DNA of 64,000 bases from Maniola hyperantus (lineage: Eukaryota; Arthropoda; Insecta; Lepidoptera; Nymphalidae): NCBI RefSeq assembly GCF_902806685.2, contig NC_048555.1, positions 8,866,001-8,930,000 of the forward strand, read 5' to 3'. The notes beneath the pieces are model-generated. The model was not told the origin of the DNA, did not search any database, and saw only the letters and a list, made by a program, of their open reading frames with translations. The first letter of the stretch is position 1; each line of letters starts with the position of its first letter. A program made the position numbers and the translations under genes. Shown here piece by piece: positions 1 to 9,985 of this stretch.

Positions 1-314
1 TTGACGTGATCAAGACGTGATAGTACTAATTTGAACCGCTAGGATATGGAATGCCCTTCCGATATTAGTCCCCCCCCCACTTTTATAATATGTAGGCATT
101 AAAATATATACATCAAATACCTATAACACTTGAAAATGTTACTGAAAGTGAATGATTTGTCACCAAGTCTGTGACAAAAGCTTGCAGCTTACGCACGTCA
201 GTATTTGTTACTTGAGTAACATTGCACGACAGTCGCGGCGCATCCATCGTTATATCAGTCTCGACTCACGAAAGTCCACCTTAACACAGATAAGAAAGAA
301 CAAGAGAACGTTGA
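1..314. other. Unassigned AT-rich sequence at the window edge
   Basis: No gene or repeat boundary is recognisable here. There is a run of C residues at about 70-78. The 65-codon open frame at 152-349 has no recognisable motif and I do not consider it coding. Confidence 0.4.
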
Positions 315-490
315 TAGAATTTCAGCGTCGATATGTCAGAGTGAAATAGACTTATTTAACTGCTTTGCTTAAAGTAAAAAATTCAATACTTCCGATTTAA
401 ATTTCACGAGGTCTCCGCTTCAAGCGCTGGTTGTGGTTTTACGAAAGAATTTGATTGTTAATACAAGGCAGTTAAGGTCCAGTTTACTTT
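315..490 (+). repeat. Diverged copy of the repeat seen at 31964-32203
   Basis: Blocks around 320-360 (TTCAGCG...GACTTA) and 415-490 (CCGCTTCAAGCGCTGG, then CAAGGCAGTTAAGGTCCAGT) match, in the same order and orientation, the inner part of the terminal-inverted-repeat element at 31964-32203. A third relative lies at about 63695-63860. No clean terminal inverted repeats are visible in this copy. Confidence 0.4.
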
Positions 491-499
491 CACGCTAAA

Positions 500-848
500 A
501 TGTTTCGACATCAAATTCTAACAATGTTGCAAGAAACAACAAGAAGCTTGCAAGACAAGACAGACAAGAGTGAAGAGATAGAAGAGACGTACAGATGGTT
601 GGTCTGTTCATGGTCATTGGAGTCGTGTGTGGGCTGGGAGCCGGAGCGTCGGAGTCGCCAGATGGCGTGGCGCGCGGCCACTAGGCGCGCGAAGCCGTGA
701 CGAGCCACTCTCAAGAGCGCTACACGCGCATTGCACCCCCGATGAACAAGTCACCCGCGACAATCGACCGCGCCGGTAGTACCGCGCAGCGCTCACCATC
801 AACTGGGATAAGGATAGGGAACTTTGGAAACGGTTCAAGGATCAACAA
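500..848 (+). other. GC-rich island; possible first exon of an unidentified gene
   Basis: About 610-848 is much richer in G, C and CpG than anything around it. One frame stays open from about 672, and an ATG at 742 starts a 36-codon stretch rich in Ser, Arg, Gly and Asn, beginning MNKSPATIDRAG. It reaches a stop at 850, but just before it CAA|GTGAGC (GT at 849-850) is a good splice-donor match, so the frame could continue into a distant exon in phase 2. I do not recognise the peptide. The island is also open in the other five frames, as GC-rich DNA often is, including 500-700 on plus and 614-838 on minus. It could be a CpG-rich promoter with a non-coding exon, or chance. Confidence 0.25.
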
Positions 849-1423
849 GTGAGCGGAACAAGGAAAAAAGGATCACAGAAACCCCGTTACAATTTATTCA
901 CAACAAAACTACACGGATCTAAAACACGTATGAAACAACACTACGAGCAAAAAGCCTGCCTAAAATATCACAACCGAATATCACAAAAGCGGTGGCAAGC
1001 GAAGCTTTTCAGTGGACGGCGGCGGCTTACGTAACGCTAACTTATCTACGCATATAATAGATGTAAAAAACGTGCAAAATATGTTAGTCGATCACAGAAA
1101 TAAGCCTTTAACACTATTAATTTTAATGTGCCCGTGGGGGTTATGTAACGGAGTCTCGGTTTGGATATTGGTAAAGGGCGGGCGCGAGGGACATGCGCGT
1201 AGGTTAGGAGTCTGGCGAGCACTGTCTGGTGAGTGGTGGGCGCGAATATCGGTCCCAGACCCCCGCAGCCTTCCACCCTCCACCCTCTTCACCCGTTTAA
1301 TTCAGATATCCTAGCCTCCTCTAACTATACACTTTCAGATGTCTACTTTTTACCTAGTATCTTTTCGAAGAAGTAGCCGTGACAGGTATTTATTAATATA
1401 AACATCTTTATTGCTAACCATAA
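849..1423. other. Unassigned; second GC-rich patch with a donor-like site
   Basis: About 1130-1300 is again GC-rich and contains CTG|GTGAGT (GT at 1229-1230), a near-perfect splice-donor sequence. The overlapping short open frames on both strands have no recognisable domain. If 500-848 is a first exon, this could be an alternative exon or the start of the intron. Nothing else is recognised. Confidence 0.25.
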
Positions 1424-1678
1424 TCTAATTAATATATAAAAGGAAAAGTTGACTGACTGACTGACTGATCTATCAATGCACAGCTCAAACTACTGGACAG
1501 ATCGGGCTGAAATTTAGCATGCATCTGTTATCTATATGCATTCCAAATTTCAGCCCGATCTTTTACGACGTAGATATCTGCTATACGAAATGATATTTTA
1601 AAATTTAACCCCTAAGGGGGTAAATAGGGGTTTGAAATTTGTGCAGTCCACGCGGACAAAGTTGCGGGAATAAGCTAG
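1424..1678 (+). mobile_element. Non-autonomous Helitron, TCAG-type, complete
   Basis: Starts with TC at 1424 after a host A and ends with CTAG at 1675-1678 before a host T, the Helitron A|T insertion pattern. The 5' end runs into (GACT)n. The 3' end carries the lepidopteran CGCGGAC...GTTGCGGG hairpin about 10 nt before CTAG. The middle contains an inverted duplication of its own sequence: 1500-1515 and 1545-1560 are perfect 16-bp inverted copies, and pairing extends further inward with a few mismatches. No coding capacity. Confidence 0.75.
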
Positions 1679-2248
1679 TTTACTATAATAAGCGACTAGC
1701 CATTGACTATTTTTTCGCTCAAGAAACGTACGATCGATGTATGAGTTGGTGTCAATAAAAGAGATAATTTTATTACCAGCTAATCGCTATCTGTGCACGG
1801 GGAGAACTTTCTCTCCACTAATTTATCGCAGCTACAAAAGCTATCAAAGAGACAAACTCGCTCGGGACGCGGACCCTCAAAATCCTCACGCAGTTTGCGC
1901 AGTGATTAAATTAATATACGGTCGACATAATATGCCAGTCCATCGAATTGATTGGTACAGCTAGAGACATTCCGTACAATGTCATGCATGAAACCATCAT
2001 GAAACCAAAAATATCACAAATCAGAACCATAGAAGATTCTCGTAAAATGACCGCTTTTCTTAACTAGAACTGGAAATAAACCAAAACCTTGCTCTACTAT
2101 AGGTACATAACTGAAAAATTGTGGAGTAAGCTTTTCATTTTTTATTCGGGATACAAAGTTTTCTCCGACAATAAATTTCAAAAAATTTACATTTTAAGTA
2201 GGTAGGTACCTAGCCACAGCATTTACGTTAGCTATTTTTAAAATTTAA
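1679..2248. other. Unassigned intergenic sequence
   Basis: No repeat or gene recognised. The 75-codon open frame at 1737-1964 has no visible domain. Confidence 0.4.
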
Positions 2249-2446
2249 ATGCACAGTTTAAAAACCTTCGCAATCGTTCGAAAACCTTCGAAATGCTGCC
2301 ATCTAGTACATAATAGCGGAACTTTAACAACGGCACAGAATATAAATAATAGGACTAACAACGGCAATAGACCTTCGAGGTTTGACGAAACTACTAACTT
2401 ACCAAGACCATTTCAGGTAAGGGTTGGGACTTGGAATATAGGCTAA
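2249..2446 (+). mobile_element. 5' end of an RTE-like LINE (endonuclease N-terminus)
   Basis: A 65-codon frame ends in FQVRVGTWNIG followed by a stop. The motif RVGTWNIG is the first strand of the apurinic-type endonuclease domain at the N-terminus of RTE-type LINE proteins, where a short leader precedes it. Here the leader with its ATG survives and the coding sequence stops straight after the motif, so only the 5' end of an element remains. RTE 3' ends occur elsewhere in the window (for example 22170-22400 and 48180-48405) but are not contiguous with it. Confidence 0.5.
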
Positions 2447-3650
2447 TCTGCAATATCGGCTATACAAACAGCCTTCGGGTGAAGCGTGGGATGTCCTTGA
2501 ACAACAACCGTCCTTTATAAGCACAAAAGAAAATGCTTTCTTTGTCAGCGAACAAGGGGTCTATGCTTAGAAGATATAGGGACACTTTATTTTTGACATC
2601 GTTCAAAGTTAAAAGCTATTTCTGTAGATGACGTCTTGTTGTAGATAAATGTTTATTATAATAAGGTTATTTGGGTATTTTATTTATAGATATTTTCTGA
2701 ATTTTATAAAGTATTCATATTTCATGAAAAGAAAATAATAATTAACTTTCTTTTCATGTAAAAGCTTTCCGTGGCGCTGATAGTCGCGCGGAGTTGTGAG
2801 AAACTACTGAGTGTAAAGCTTTTAACAAGTTTGCTATTACATACTAGATGGCACTGGAAGTGCCCGAAAAAATAATTCTATGAAAACAGCTGTATGCATT
2901 GCATTCACTGAAATGAACATAAAATAAAAGCAAGCTCCCAAAAAACAATCGAGGCACGTTTAACTCCGACACGGGAGCATCCTCGGGGCATGCAATTGTG
3001 ATGAGCATTGTAAGGTCTACATTGAGTGTGGTTTGGACTGAGGCTTTGGAGGATTAGTATACCGTTGGGTTTTGGTGGGGCGTATTGTTTGCTTGGTGGC
3101 TTGCTTTACCTGCATGTTTAGCAGTATCAGGGTGGGGGGTGCATATCGCATGCTGTACGTCGCACCCTTTGTCTGTTTTCGTGGGTTATACTAAATTAAG
3201 CTTATGGTTACTAGTACGTGTCACGTCATGGACTTCCGCAAGGTAACGCCTGCTTCTATACAACATGATCTTTAAATCCATCTCACATAGATCAAATCTT
3301 TCATGAAGCCTTCACATATTTGGACCTATGACTTCACTCACGTAAGCTGAAGTGCCGAAATTTGTCCCGTGTAAGTACCCACAGAATATGCAATATCTTT
3401 ATGCACTTCTTCGGTCTATAAATTCTCATTTATTTTGTTAAATAGCCAAAAATAAATGTACCTACTTATATTTTATGGTTAAAGGCCTAGGTCATAGAAG
3501 AAAAAACTTAAGCTTTCTGTGTACATGATTAAAACATAAGTAGGCAAAAATTCATCAGCGATTATGATCTAAAAGAGATCATCTGTTTTATGTATACAAA
3601 TGTGGTTTTTCATCAACTACTCGTAGTGTAATAAATATGGTAGATGCATC
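2447..3650. other. Unassigned intergenic sequence with a small hairpin
   Basis: No gene recognised. A perfect 12-bp inverted repeat (CATGAAAAGAAA and its complement) lies at 2723-2758. A block near 3090-3130 (GCTTGCTTTACCTGCATGT) recurs near 63620, so this stretch includes a diverged dispersed repeat. Confidence 0.35.
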
Positions 3651-3720
3651 CGACTATTCGAAAGTACTTTTAAAAGTTTATTCGAATAAAAAAGATTTTT
3701 ATTTATTTATTTATTATTAA
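3651..3720 (+). mobile_element. LINE 3' tail
   Basis: CGACTATTCGAAAGTACTTT, then a segment ending in GAATAAAAAAGATTTTT and (ATTT)n, matches the 3' tail seen at 17711-17794 and, inverted, at 43825-43880. Only the terminal 70 bases are present, as expected for strong 5' truncation. Confidence 0.5.
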
Positions 3721-4293
3721 TAACAATGTATAGTACAAAATATGTGTACCCTTAAAATCTTTTAGAGCAGCTGTACTGAAAAAAATAAACCTGTTTGCAT
3801 AATGCGAGTAGATTCTATGTTCTACAGAAATGTGTTTTAGTGCACTTTGAGTGTATGTTAAGCTTTAAGCTATAATTTTAAATACAATAAGTGTGAGATC
3901 AAGTGTAAATAATACAGGGTTGCCAAATCTGACTTTCCTAATATTAAGTGGGAATCTTTTCAGTAGGTAAGTATTTAATTGAATACCGTATTTCGTTTAC
4001 TTATTTAAATTAAAAAAACACAACATAATAAAAACATTAACAGTAAAATTACAGTTTTCATTTTTTTTCGCTAAATCGATTTCAAACAATTTAATTAAAT
4101 TGACAGTAGATACTAAAAATCATGTATCCCTTACTGTATAGGGTGTAACCAGCACGCTAGGAAAAACTTAGCGCTATTATTATATTAGGTCCTTGCATAT
4201 TTTCTATATGCAGACAGAGAGATTTTGAAATAAACAATTTAACAGGCCTTGGCTCAATTTGTAATACACATTGCAACCAAAATAATATAGAGC
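3721..4293. other. Unassigned AT-rich sequence
   Basis: No gene or repeat recognised. Confidence 0.4.
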
Positions 4294-4418
4294 TCACACG
4301 CCATTTTAGCTCTGTCCTATGTGTCAACTGTCATGTCTTAAGTACGGTTCATCTTTAAACTAAGGACTGAAATCGTACTTTTGACGAGACAGTTGACATA
4401 GAGCTAAGATGGCAAGTG
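4294..4418. repeat. Fold-back MITE, about 125 bp
   Basis: The left arm (CACACGCCATTTTAGCTCT, then TGTCAACTGTC) and the right arm (GACAGTTGACATAGAGCTAA, then GATGGCAAGTG) are inverted copies over roughly 50 bp with small gaps, around a short AT-rich loop. No coding capacity. The transposase superfamily cannot be assigned. Confidence 0.65.
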
Positions 4419-4852
4419 ATAATTAATTTGATTTGACTCAAAGTTTTTATATTCTCTTGGACGCGTGGCGTGGCGTGAAGTGGAGTAGCGAGCTGAAAAT
4501 GTGTGTGTGTGTGAAAATGAAAATGTGTCTAACTTTCCGATAAATGTTCACAAGTTTTTAAACAATTTATTGTTCGTGTGCGCGCTGACTCTATTAACGG
4601 ATTTTCTTTTTTATTTTGGAAAGTTCGTGACAAATTGGAATTCCAAGCCAAATTCCTAACATAACCTGTGTAGCAGAACATAAGCGGCTTTACAGAGCTG
4701 CAAGATTCTTACAACGATGGTGCTTTGTTGAAGAGGCAGCGCTTCGTTTGTGACGAACAAACGACTATTACAGACATAATGTGTGTGATTTAGAAGTTAG
4801 TACTAGTTATGAATGAAACATACGTATTATTTTTGTCTAAATTGTGTACTAA
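4419..4852. other. Unassigned; weak dispersed repeat
   Basis: A segment near 4731-4775 (TGAAGAGGC, then GTTTGTGACGAACAA) resembles 6263-6315, so both may be relics of one old repeat. Nothing else recognised. Confidence 0.3.
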
Positions 4853-5109
4853 CTAGATGAGGCTCGCGCCTTCGCTTCGCTTTTTGAAAACCCCGTGGGA
4901 ACTTTTTGATTTTCCGAGATAAAAGTAGCCTATTTCCGTCTCCGGGATATAGGCTATCTTTGTACCAAATAAATGATGGCCGGAACTTAGATTTTCCAGA
5001 ATAAATTTCCGAGATGCAAGCTATTTCTGTACCAAGTTTCGACAAAATCGGTCAAACAGTTGGGCTATTAAAACTAGCAGACAGACAGACACACTTTCGC
5101 ATTTTTTAA
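4853..5109 (-). mobile_element. Non-autonomous Helitron, CAGA-type, with internal duplication
   Basis: CTAG at 4853 is the element's 3' end, so it reads on the minus strand. The family blocks follow: CCCGTGGGAACTTTTTGATT, AAAAGTAGCCTAT, GCTAGCAGACAGACAGACAC, CTTTCGCATT. The 'aagctat...gtaccaa' block occurs twice (about 4950 and 5020), so this copy carries an internal duplication. The 5' terminus (normally TCCATACTAATATTATAAA) is eroded and runs into the next copy. Confidence 0.6.
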
Positions 5110-5110
5110 A

Positions 5111-5192
5111 CTAGATGATGCCCGCGACTTCGTTTCTGTCGATTTTTTCAAAATGCCGTGGGAGCTCTGATTTTCCGGGATGAACTTATTAA
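5111..5192 (-). mobile_element. Truncated Helitron abutting the previous copy
   Basis: A second CTAGATGATGCCCGCGACTT 3' terminus begins two bases after the previous element and breaks off within the GATTTTCCGGGAT block. The two share orientation, so this is a head-to-tail pair. Confidence 0.6.
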
Positions 5193-5463
5193 AATTCAAA
5201 CGTCGAATTTCAGCGCCATCTCAGCGGTGAAAACAAAGCTTTTTGTTTAAAGAAAAGTACATCAGTATAATAGGATGAGTAAGGTAAACATAAACTGAAA
5301 TACACAAACATGTTCTCGTATTTTCTGGAACTGCATAATACAAAGTAAGCTTGCACTCGTAAGTCGTAAATACAAACAAACAACATATTTGAACTGCCGT
5401 AACTAGTAAAGTGTCTCAGTTTTATTTGTAGTGCACAAATATTCAAGCGGTATTACAGTAGCC

Positions 5464-5630
5464 GGCAAGAAATATTGTACATCGACCTTTAGAATGAGAT
5501 TTTGGCTTTGTAGAGCGTTGTCTCTGTCACTCATACCTATGTGAAGTTTTGTCGGTCTCAAAGACAGAAGACACAATGCTCTACGAAACCGCTATATCTT
5601 TATGAAGGTCGATCTACAGTATTTTCTGCC
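5464..5630. repeat. Fold-back MITE (GTACATCGACCTT family), copy 1
   Basis: The left arm GGCAAGAAATATTGTACATC, then GACCTTTAGAA, is inverted at the right end (5601-5630). The middle is shared with 32234-32376, notably TTTTGTCGGTCTCAA and TGCTCTAC. Two copies with the same arms and middle define a family. Confidence 0.7.
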
Positions 5631-5788
5631 ACGTAGTGTCTAGCGTAGCGCTCCGAATACCTTACAACAATTATGCTGAAAAGATGAACTAAATCTAAAC
5701 AAAACTATTGATTTTGATTACATTGACAGCTCCACATGATTTAAATGATGATTGTTTTAAGTCAAATCTTTTTTATGTACCTACCATG

Positions 5789-6145
5789 TAAAAGCGGTCA
5801 AGTGCGAGTTGGACTCACACACGAAGGGTTCCGTACCATCGTTCAAGAAACCACACTTTGTGATCCCACGTACTCCTAGCTCATCTTAAACTCGCGACCT
5901 CGTGCAAGCTAATGACGGACAGTGCCATCTATGTGGTAAACATATTTTTACAACATATAACAAACATCTGATATAATAAACATAAAGTTAATAGACATAA
6001 GAGTACCTGTCAAATTTCATGATTAGTCAACGAGAACTGCCAATAGGTTTTGATTCCCTTTTCTTGACAGACAAGACAGATAGACAGACAACGAAGTGAT
6101 CCTGTAAGGGATCATTTTTCCTTTTGAGGTACGGAACCCTAAAAA
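5789..6145 (+). mobile_element. GGGTTCCGT-bounded repeat, copy a
   Basis: Starts AAAAGCGGTCAAGTGCGAGT, a variant of the lepidopteran head CCGGCCAAGTGCGAGTC, followed by AGGGTTCCGTA. It ends CTTTTGAGGTACGGAACCCT after a CAGA-rich stretch. The GGGTTCCGTA blocks at the two ends are inverted relative to each other. It is unclassified, non-coding and non-autonomous. Confidence 0.6.
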
Positions 6146-6469
6146 GGACGGAAACGTAGGCCCTTAGCGACGAAATATAAATACGTACTTACCTAAAGCA
6201 GATTTAGGTAGTTCAGTAAATAATGAGCGCTGTAGAATTCTTAAAGCGCTGACGACACTTAGCTGAAGAGGCGTCGCGGCGCTTAATTACAGCTCAGTTT
6301 GTGACAAACAAGCGGGAACTAGCATAAACTCCCAACTTATAAGTGATAGGTTTTACCTTTGAAGCTGTACGTCTAAACACTAGACAAAGCGAACTGACGT
6401 AACTATACTTGTTAAAGTGTGGTTTATTAATTTGCAGCGAACTAGAGCAGTCAAACGATATATAATATC
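6146..6469. other. Unassigned intergenic sequence
   Basis: Contains the weak match to 4731-4775 described above. No gene recognised. Confidence 0.35.
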
Positions 6470-6688
6470 TTAGCTGATGCCCGCGACTTCGTCCGCTTGG
6501 ATTTACATTTTTGAAAATCCCGCGGGAACTTTTTGATTTTCCGGGTCTAATGCCTATGTGTTAATCCAGGGTCAATCTATCTCCGTTCCAAATTTCATCC
6601 AAATCCGTTTAGCCGTTTATGCGTGATTGAGTAACAAACATTCAAACATCCAAACATCCACATTTTCATATTAATAATATTATTAGGA
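6470..6688 (-). mobile_element. Non-autonomous Helitron, AACAT-type
   Basis: 3' terminus TTAGCTGATGCCCGCGACTT at the left. The middle has CCAAATTTCATCCAAATCCG and repeated CAAACATCCA, with a 5' region ending AATATTATTAGGA. It shares the 3' half with the other Helitrons but has a different 5' half. Confidence 0.6.
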
Positions 6689-6840
6689 CTAGCTGATGCC
6701 TGCGACTTCGTCCGCATGGATTTAGGTTTTTAAAAATCCCAAATTTTGTCAAAATCGGTTGAATGGATGGGCCATGAAAGGCTAGCAGAAAAATAGACAG
6801 ACAGACGGAAACACTTTCGCATTTATAATATTAGTATGGA
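6689..6840 (-). mobile_element. Non-autonomous Helitron, CAGA-type, internally deleted
   Basis: Abuts the previous copy with no spacer: CTAG at 6689-6692 directly follows its last base. It has lost the usual GGGAACTCTTTGATTTTCC segment and jumps to CAAAATCGGTTGAA. It ends in CGCATTTATAATATTAGTAT then GGA|T, the intact family 5' terminus. Confidence 0.7.
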
Positions 6841-6880
6841 TTCTTATGTTAGGTAATGATAATAATCGGCGTGATTCGTA

Positions 6881-7079
6881 GTGTTCCGTATCCGAAGGGA
6901 TACCAATGGCTATTACTAAGCCTCAGTTGTCCGTCCGTCCGTCAGTCGGTCAGCGGGTTGCATTTCGTTCACAGAATGTGTATTTCTATTGCCGCTATAT
7001 AAAATAGCCGCCATGATAATAACTTTCTTGTATGAGGGTACGGAACCCTTTGCATGCAAGTCTGACGCGCACTTTTTTA
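6881..7079 (-). mobile_element. GGGTTCCGT-family relative
   Basis: Begins GTGTTCCGTATCC, contains (GTCC)n and GTTCACAGAATGTGTAT, and ends TACGGAACCCTT then GTCTGACGCGCACTT, which is the family head in reverse. Its internal sequence resembles the copy at 28318-28714 rather than copy a. Confidence 0.5.
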
Positions 7080-7140
7080 CATTTATTTACCTAGTAACGT
7101 AAAAAAAATTAGAAAGTGGCATAAGCTACGCAAAATCATG

Positions 7141-7198
7141 GAATGACGTGATTTTAAAAACCTCAATTCACTAGGACGAAGTCGCGGACATCAGCTAG
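7141..7198 (+). mobile_element. Helitron 3' end fragment
   Basis: A short run ends in GACGAAGTCGCGGACATCAG, then CTAG at 7195-7198 followed by T. Only the 3' terminal hairpin region remains. Confidence 0.6.
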
Positions 7199-7764
7199 TA
7201 TCTAATAAAAAAGTTTAGGACAGGACTATTATATTTTTTAAGTGAAATGTCTAATAAATAATCCGGTCCACTATTCTATCGAATACGGAACAAAACGCTA
7301 CAATTTCTTGTTACTTCTCGCACAGTAAAACATAAGCGGGCGATTTCCACTAACAATAGCGCTCTGCACTCCGGCACACCTAGTTTTGCATTCAAAACTC
7401 CGTTCTTACATGAAAATAATTTCTCGCAACAGAAAAGAACAGCGGGCGAAACACGAAAGTTTTGTAAGAGGCTAAAAGTGGAATAGAAGGTCCGATAATC
7501 CGGAAATCTTTTAAGGCCGCCAAAGTAGATAAAATCTTTAGTAATCGCTCTTAGGACCTTTGATGTCCAATAAGCTCGTATATTATGTCTACCTGTACAT
7601 ATATTTTTTTTTGGAACTAGTTTGTAGCCACAAATTCATCCACGTAAATTTTCAGGTTTAAAAAAAACCAACGTATACTTATCCCTTATTATCCCGGAAT
7701 AAAGTTATCATGTAGTAAAAATAATAAACAAATCGGGATTAAGTTACATAATAGTAAGGTACAA
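7199..7764. other. Unassigned intergenic sequence
   Basis: No gene or repeat recognised. Confidence 0.4.
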
Positions 7765-7936
7765 GTCCGAGATGGGCTGCAGACGGCAAACAGCAAGCAA
7801 CACCACTAGTTTCTATGAATCTGTATGAAATCGATTCCGAGTGCGGCAGCACTGCTGCCGCTGCCGCAGAATGCATACAGATTCATAGAAACCAGTGGTG
7901 TCGCTTGCAGTTTGCGGTCTGCAGCCAATCTCGGAC
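7765..7936. repeat. Near-perfect fold-back MITE, 172 bp
   Basis: Begins GTCCGAGATGGGCTGCAGAC and ends with its complement. The arms match over about 65 bp with only a few mismatches, including TTTCTATGAATCTGTATG, and meet at a loop rich in CTGCCGC repeats. The high arm identity suggests a fairly recent copy. The transposase family is unknown. Confidence 0.75.
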
Positions 7937-9699
7937 GTAGACATACCTAGCTCGTCGAGTAGCAACGCTGAACAGGAAACAAACTTGGTAAGTACTACCT
8001 ACTTGTTTGAAAACTGATAGACGTCCTAAATGTTTGAATTCTCTGAGGTGACTTCAATATAAACATACTAGAGAAAACAAAAAGAGTGAAATAATTAAGA
8101 ATGCTCTAAGTTTATACTGAATATCCAACAATCTACGAAGCTACTAGAATCACAGACCATTCTCAAACTTGTATAGCCAACATACATGATCACATGTTAC
8201 ATTGTAACTCGAACACTTTTACTAAACTAGTTTCGCGGTCTAGATATTAAGGTCGTCTCTAGTGAAAATCGGGCAAGTAGCCAGCCACAAAACACTTGCC
8301 AAATTAAATCTCGAGCAGTTCATTGAGATGATGTCTATAGAATAGCAAACCTTGTAACAATCATGGACTCCCATACTAATGGTCTCCCATACTAATAAAG
8401 CAATAGGAAAATTTGTTGTAAAGAGTACAAAAATATTAGGTTAAAGTTTATAAAAATCAGTTTAGTAGATTATAATAATGCTGTACTAACACATAAAAAC
8501 ATAAAATGACTATTTTAGAAGGTCAAATTTACAAAACGTTATAAACACTCGTATAACGAGGAAAACTGCAGTTGGGAAGGTAGTACATGGGAACGACCCA
8601 GCGGTCGATGCCTAAATGCCAAATGAGTTGTCGCGAGTGTGACGGATCACCGGCACGGCGGTGCTTGCATACATTGAGTGCTAAGTGCAAGGAAACGTGC
8701 ACAGAGGGAACACGTTCTTATCTGTAGGGCCACGCATGTGTCTGAAACTAGAATTGAATTGACTAGAGACACAGATAGGTCTGTTGATCTCTATGTAAAA
8801 CTAATATTGCTTGGAGTTCTGCACTCTTCTGATGGCTTTTATAAATACAAATACATAAACCAACTTTAGCGTTTGAAGACACTCATGCGAGAGAGGGTCG
8901 GAGCGCTCTGATGTTTGTACGTCCTGCCTAAAGGAAATCCTAGCGTCTCAGTGCTCTGAGAATCTTTTGCTAAAGTGATTTCTAACGTGAAATATTTTAT
9001 CGCTTACATGTATAATACAAATACATCTACAAACTAAAATTGTGTTGGGATAGTTAAATACTCTTCTGAATGGCAATAATATATTAATACAAATGCATAC
9101 ACGACAAACTCGAAGGATTGGGGTCTGGCCTGCGAATTTAGCTCGTTTCGGCGATACCGTAGTGCTGCCGCTCATCCTTGCGATCTTCTAAAGATCAAAT
9201 GTGGGAATGCACCACGATAAAAATGCAACTCATGTTCATATTCATGATCATTATCATTATCGTAATCGTCTATTCTCGATCGAACATAAGCGGGACGCAC
9301 CGCTTTAAATAGTATGCTTGCATACGTTGCGCTATACAAAAAATGATGACGTGTTGTGGGGGGGGGAACTACTGTTCGTTGGTATTTCATGAGATAAATT
9401 GCTCTCTCAATAACTTGAGAAACCAAGAACAAACGATGGGATACTAAGGGAAGGTAGAAGTTCACCGTTGATGGCGTGGCGGAGCGATCAACCATCATTT
9501 ATCTTTTAATCTTTTCACCCATAAGGTAAATGATGCCAATACACAAAGCTCTTCTCCTGCTTCACCGGAGAACAGCTTGCACACGTCTAATAAATTCGGG
9601 TTTTAACTAATGTGTTCATCTCGTTGATTACGGCATGATTCTATCTTGTTGTCCATACAAACTAAAGGAAGAATTATTTATTTAGATTTATGCTTAATA
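7937..9699. other. Unassigned; weak local duplications
   Basis: No gene recognised. Segments near 8826-8865, 9000-9035 and 9060-9105 share an ATACAAATRCAT(A/C)-type core, and two of them also share ACTCTTCTGA(A)TGGC, suggesting degenerate local duplication. The open frames at 8678-8869, 8948-9175 and 9172-9498 have no recognisable domain. A G run lies at about 9358-9366. Confidence 0.3.
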
Positions 9700-9985
9700 G
9701 AACTCAATACGTGAACCAACGAATTATTGATTAGACAAATCCAATACACGAACGCACGTTTCAAAATAATATATTAGTTTTCAATGCGCGAACACATACT
9801 TTCAAAGCCCGAACACGGTAGACAGTTGAATTTCAATACGCGAACAACCGGATGATTGATTAGACAAATCCAATACACGAACGCACGTTTCAAAATAATG
9901 TGTTAGATTTCAATGCGCGATTACATACTTCCAAAGCCCGAAAACCTACACTTACAATCATTTGGGTTTCAATATGTGAACACCC
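9700..9985. repeat. Tandem repeat, about 129-bp period
   Basis: ATTGATTAGACAAATCCAAT at 9726 recurs at 9855. Each copy continues with ACACGAACGCACGTTTCAAA and then CAATGCGCGA(A/T)(C/T)ACATAC. Within each unit a shorter motif of the form CAAT(A/G)(C/T)(A/G)(C/T)GAAC recurs, so this is a nested minisatellite. No open frame spans it. Confidence 0.7.

Noticed and set aside
9172..9498. 108-codon minus-strand open frame as a gene
   Set aside because: Includes a low-complexity His/Asp/Glu stretch from an ATC/ATT-rich repeat. No domain seen.
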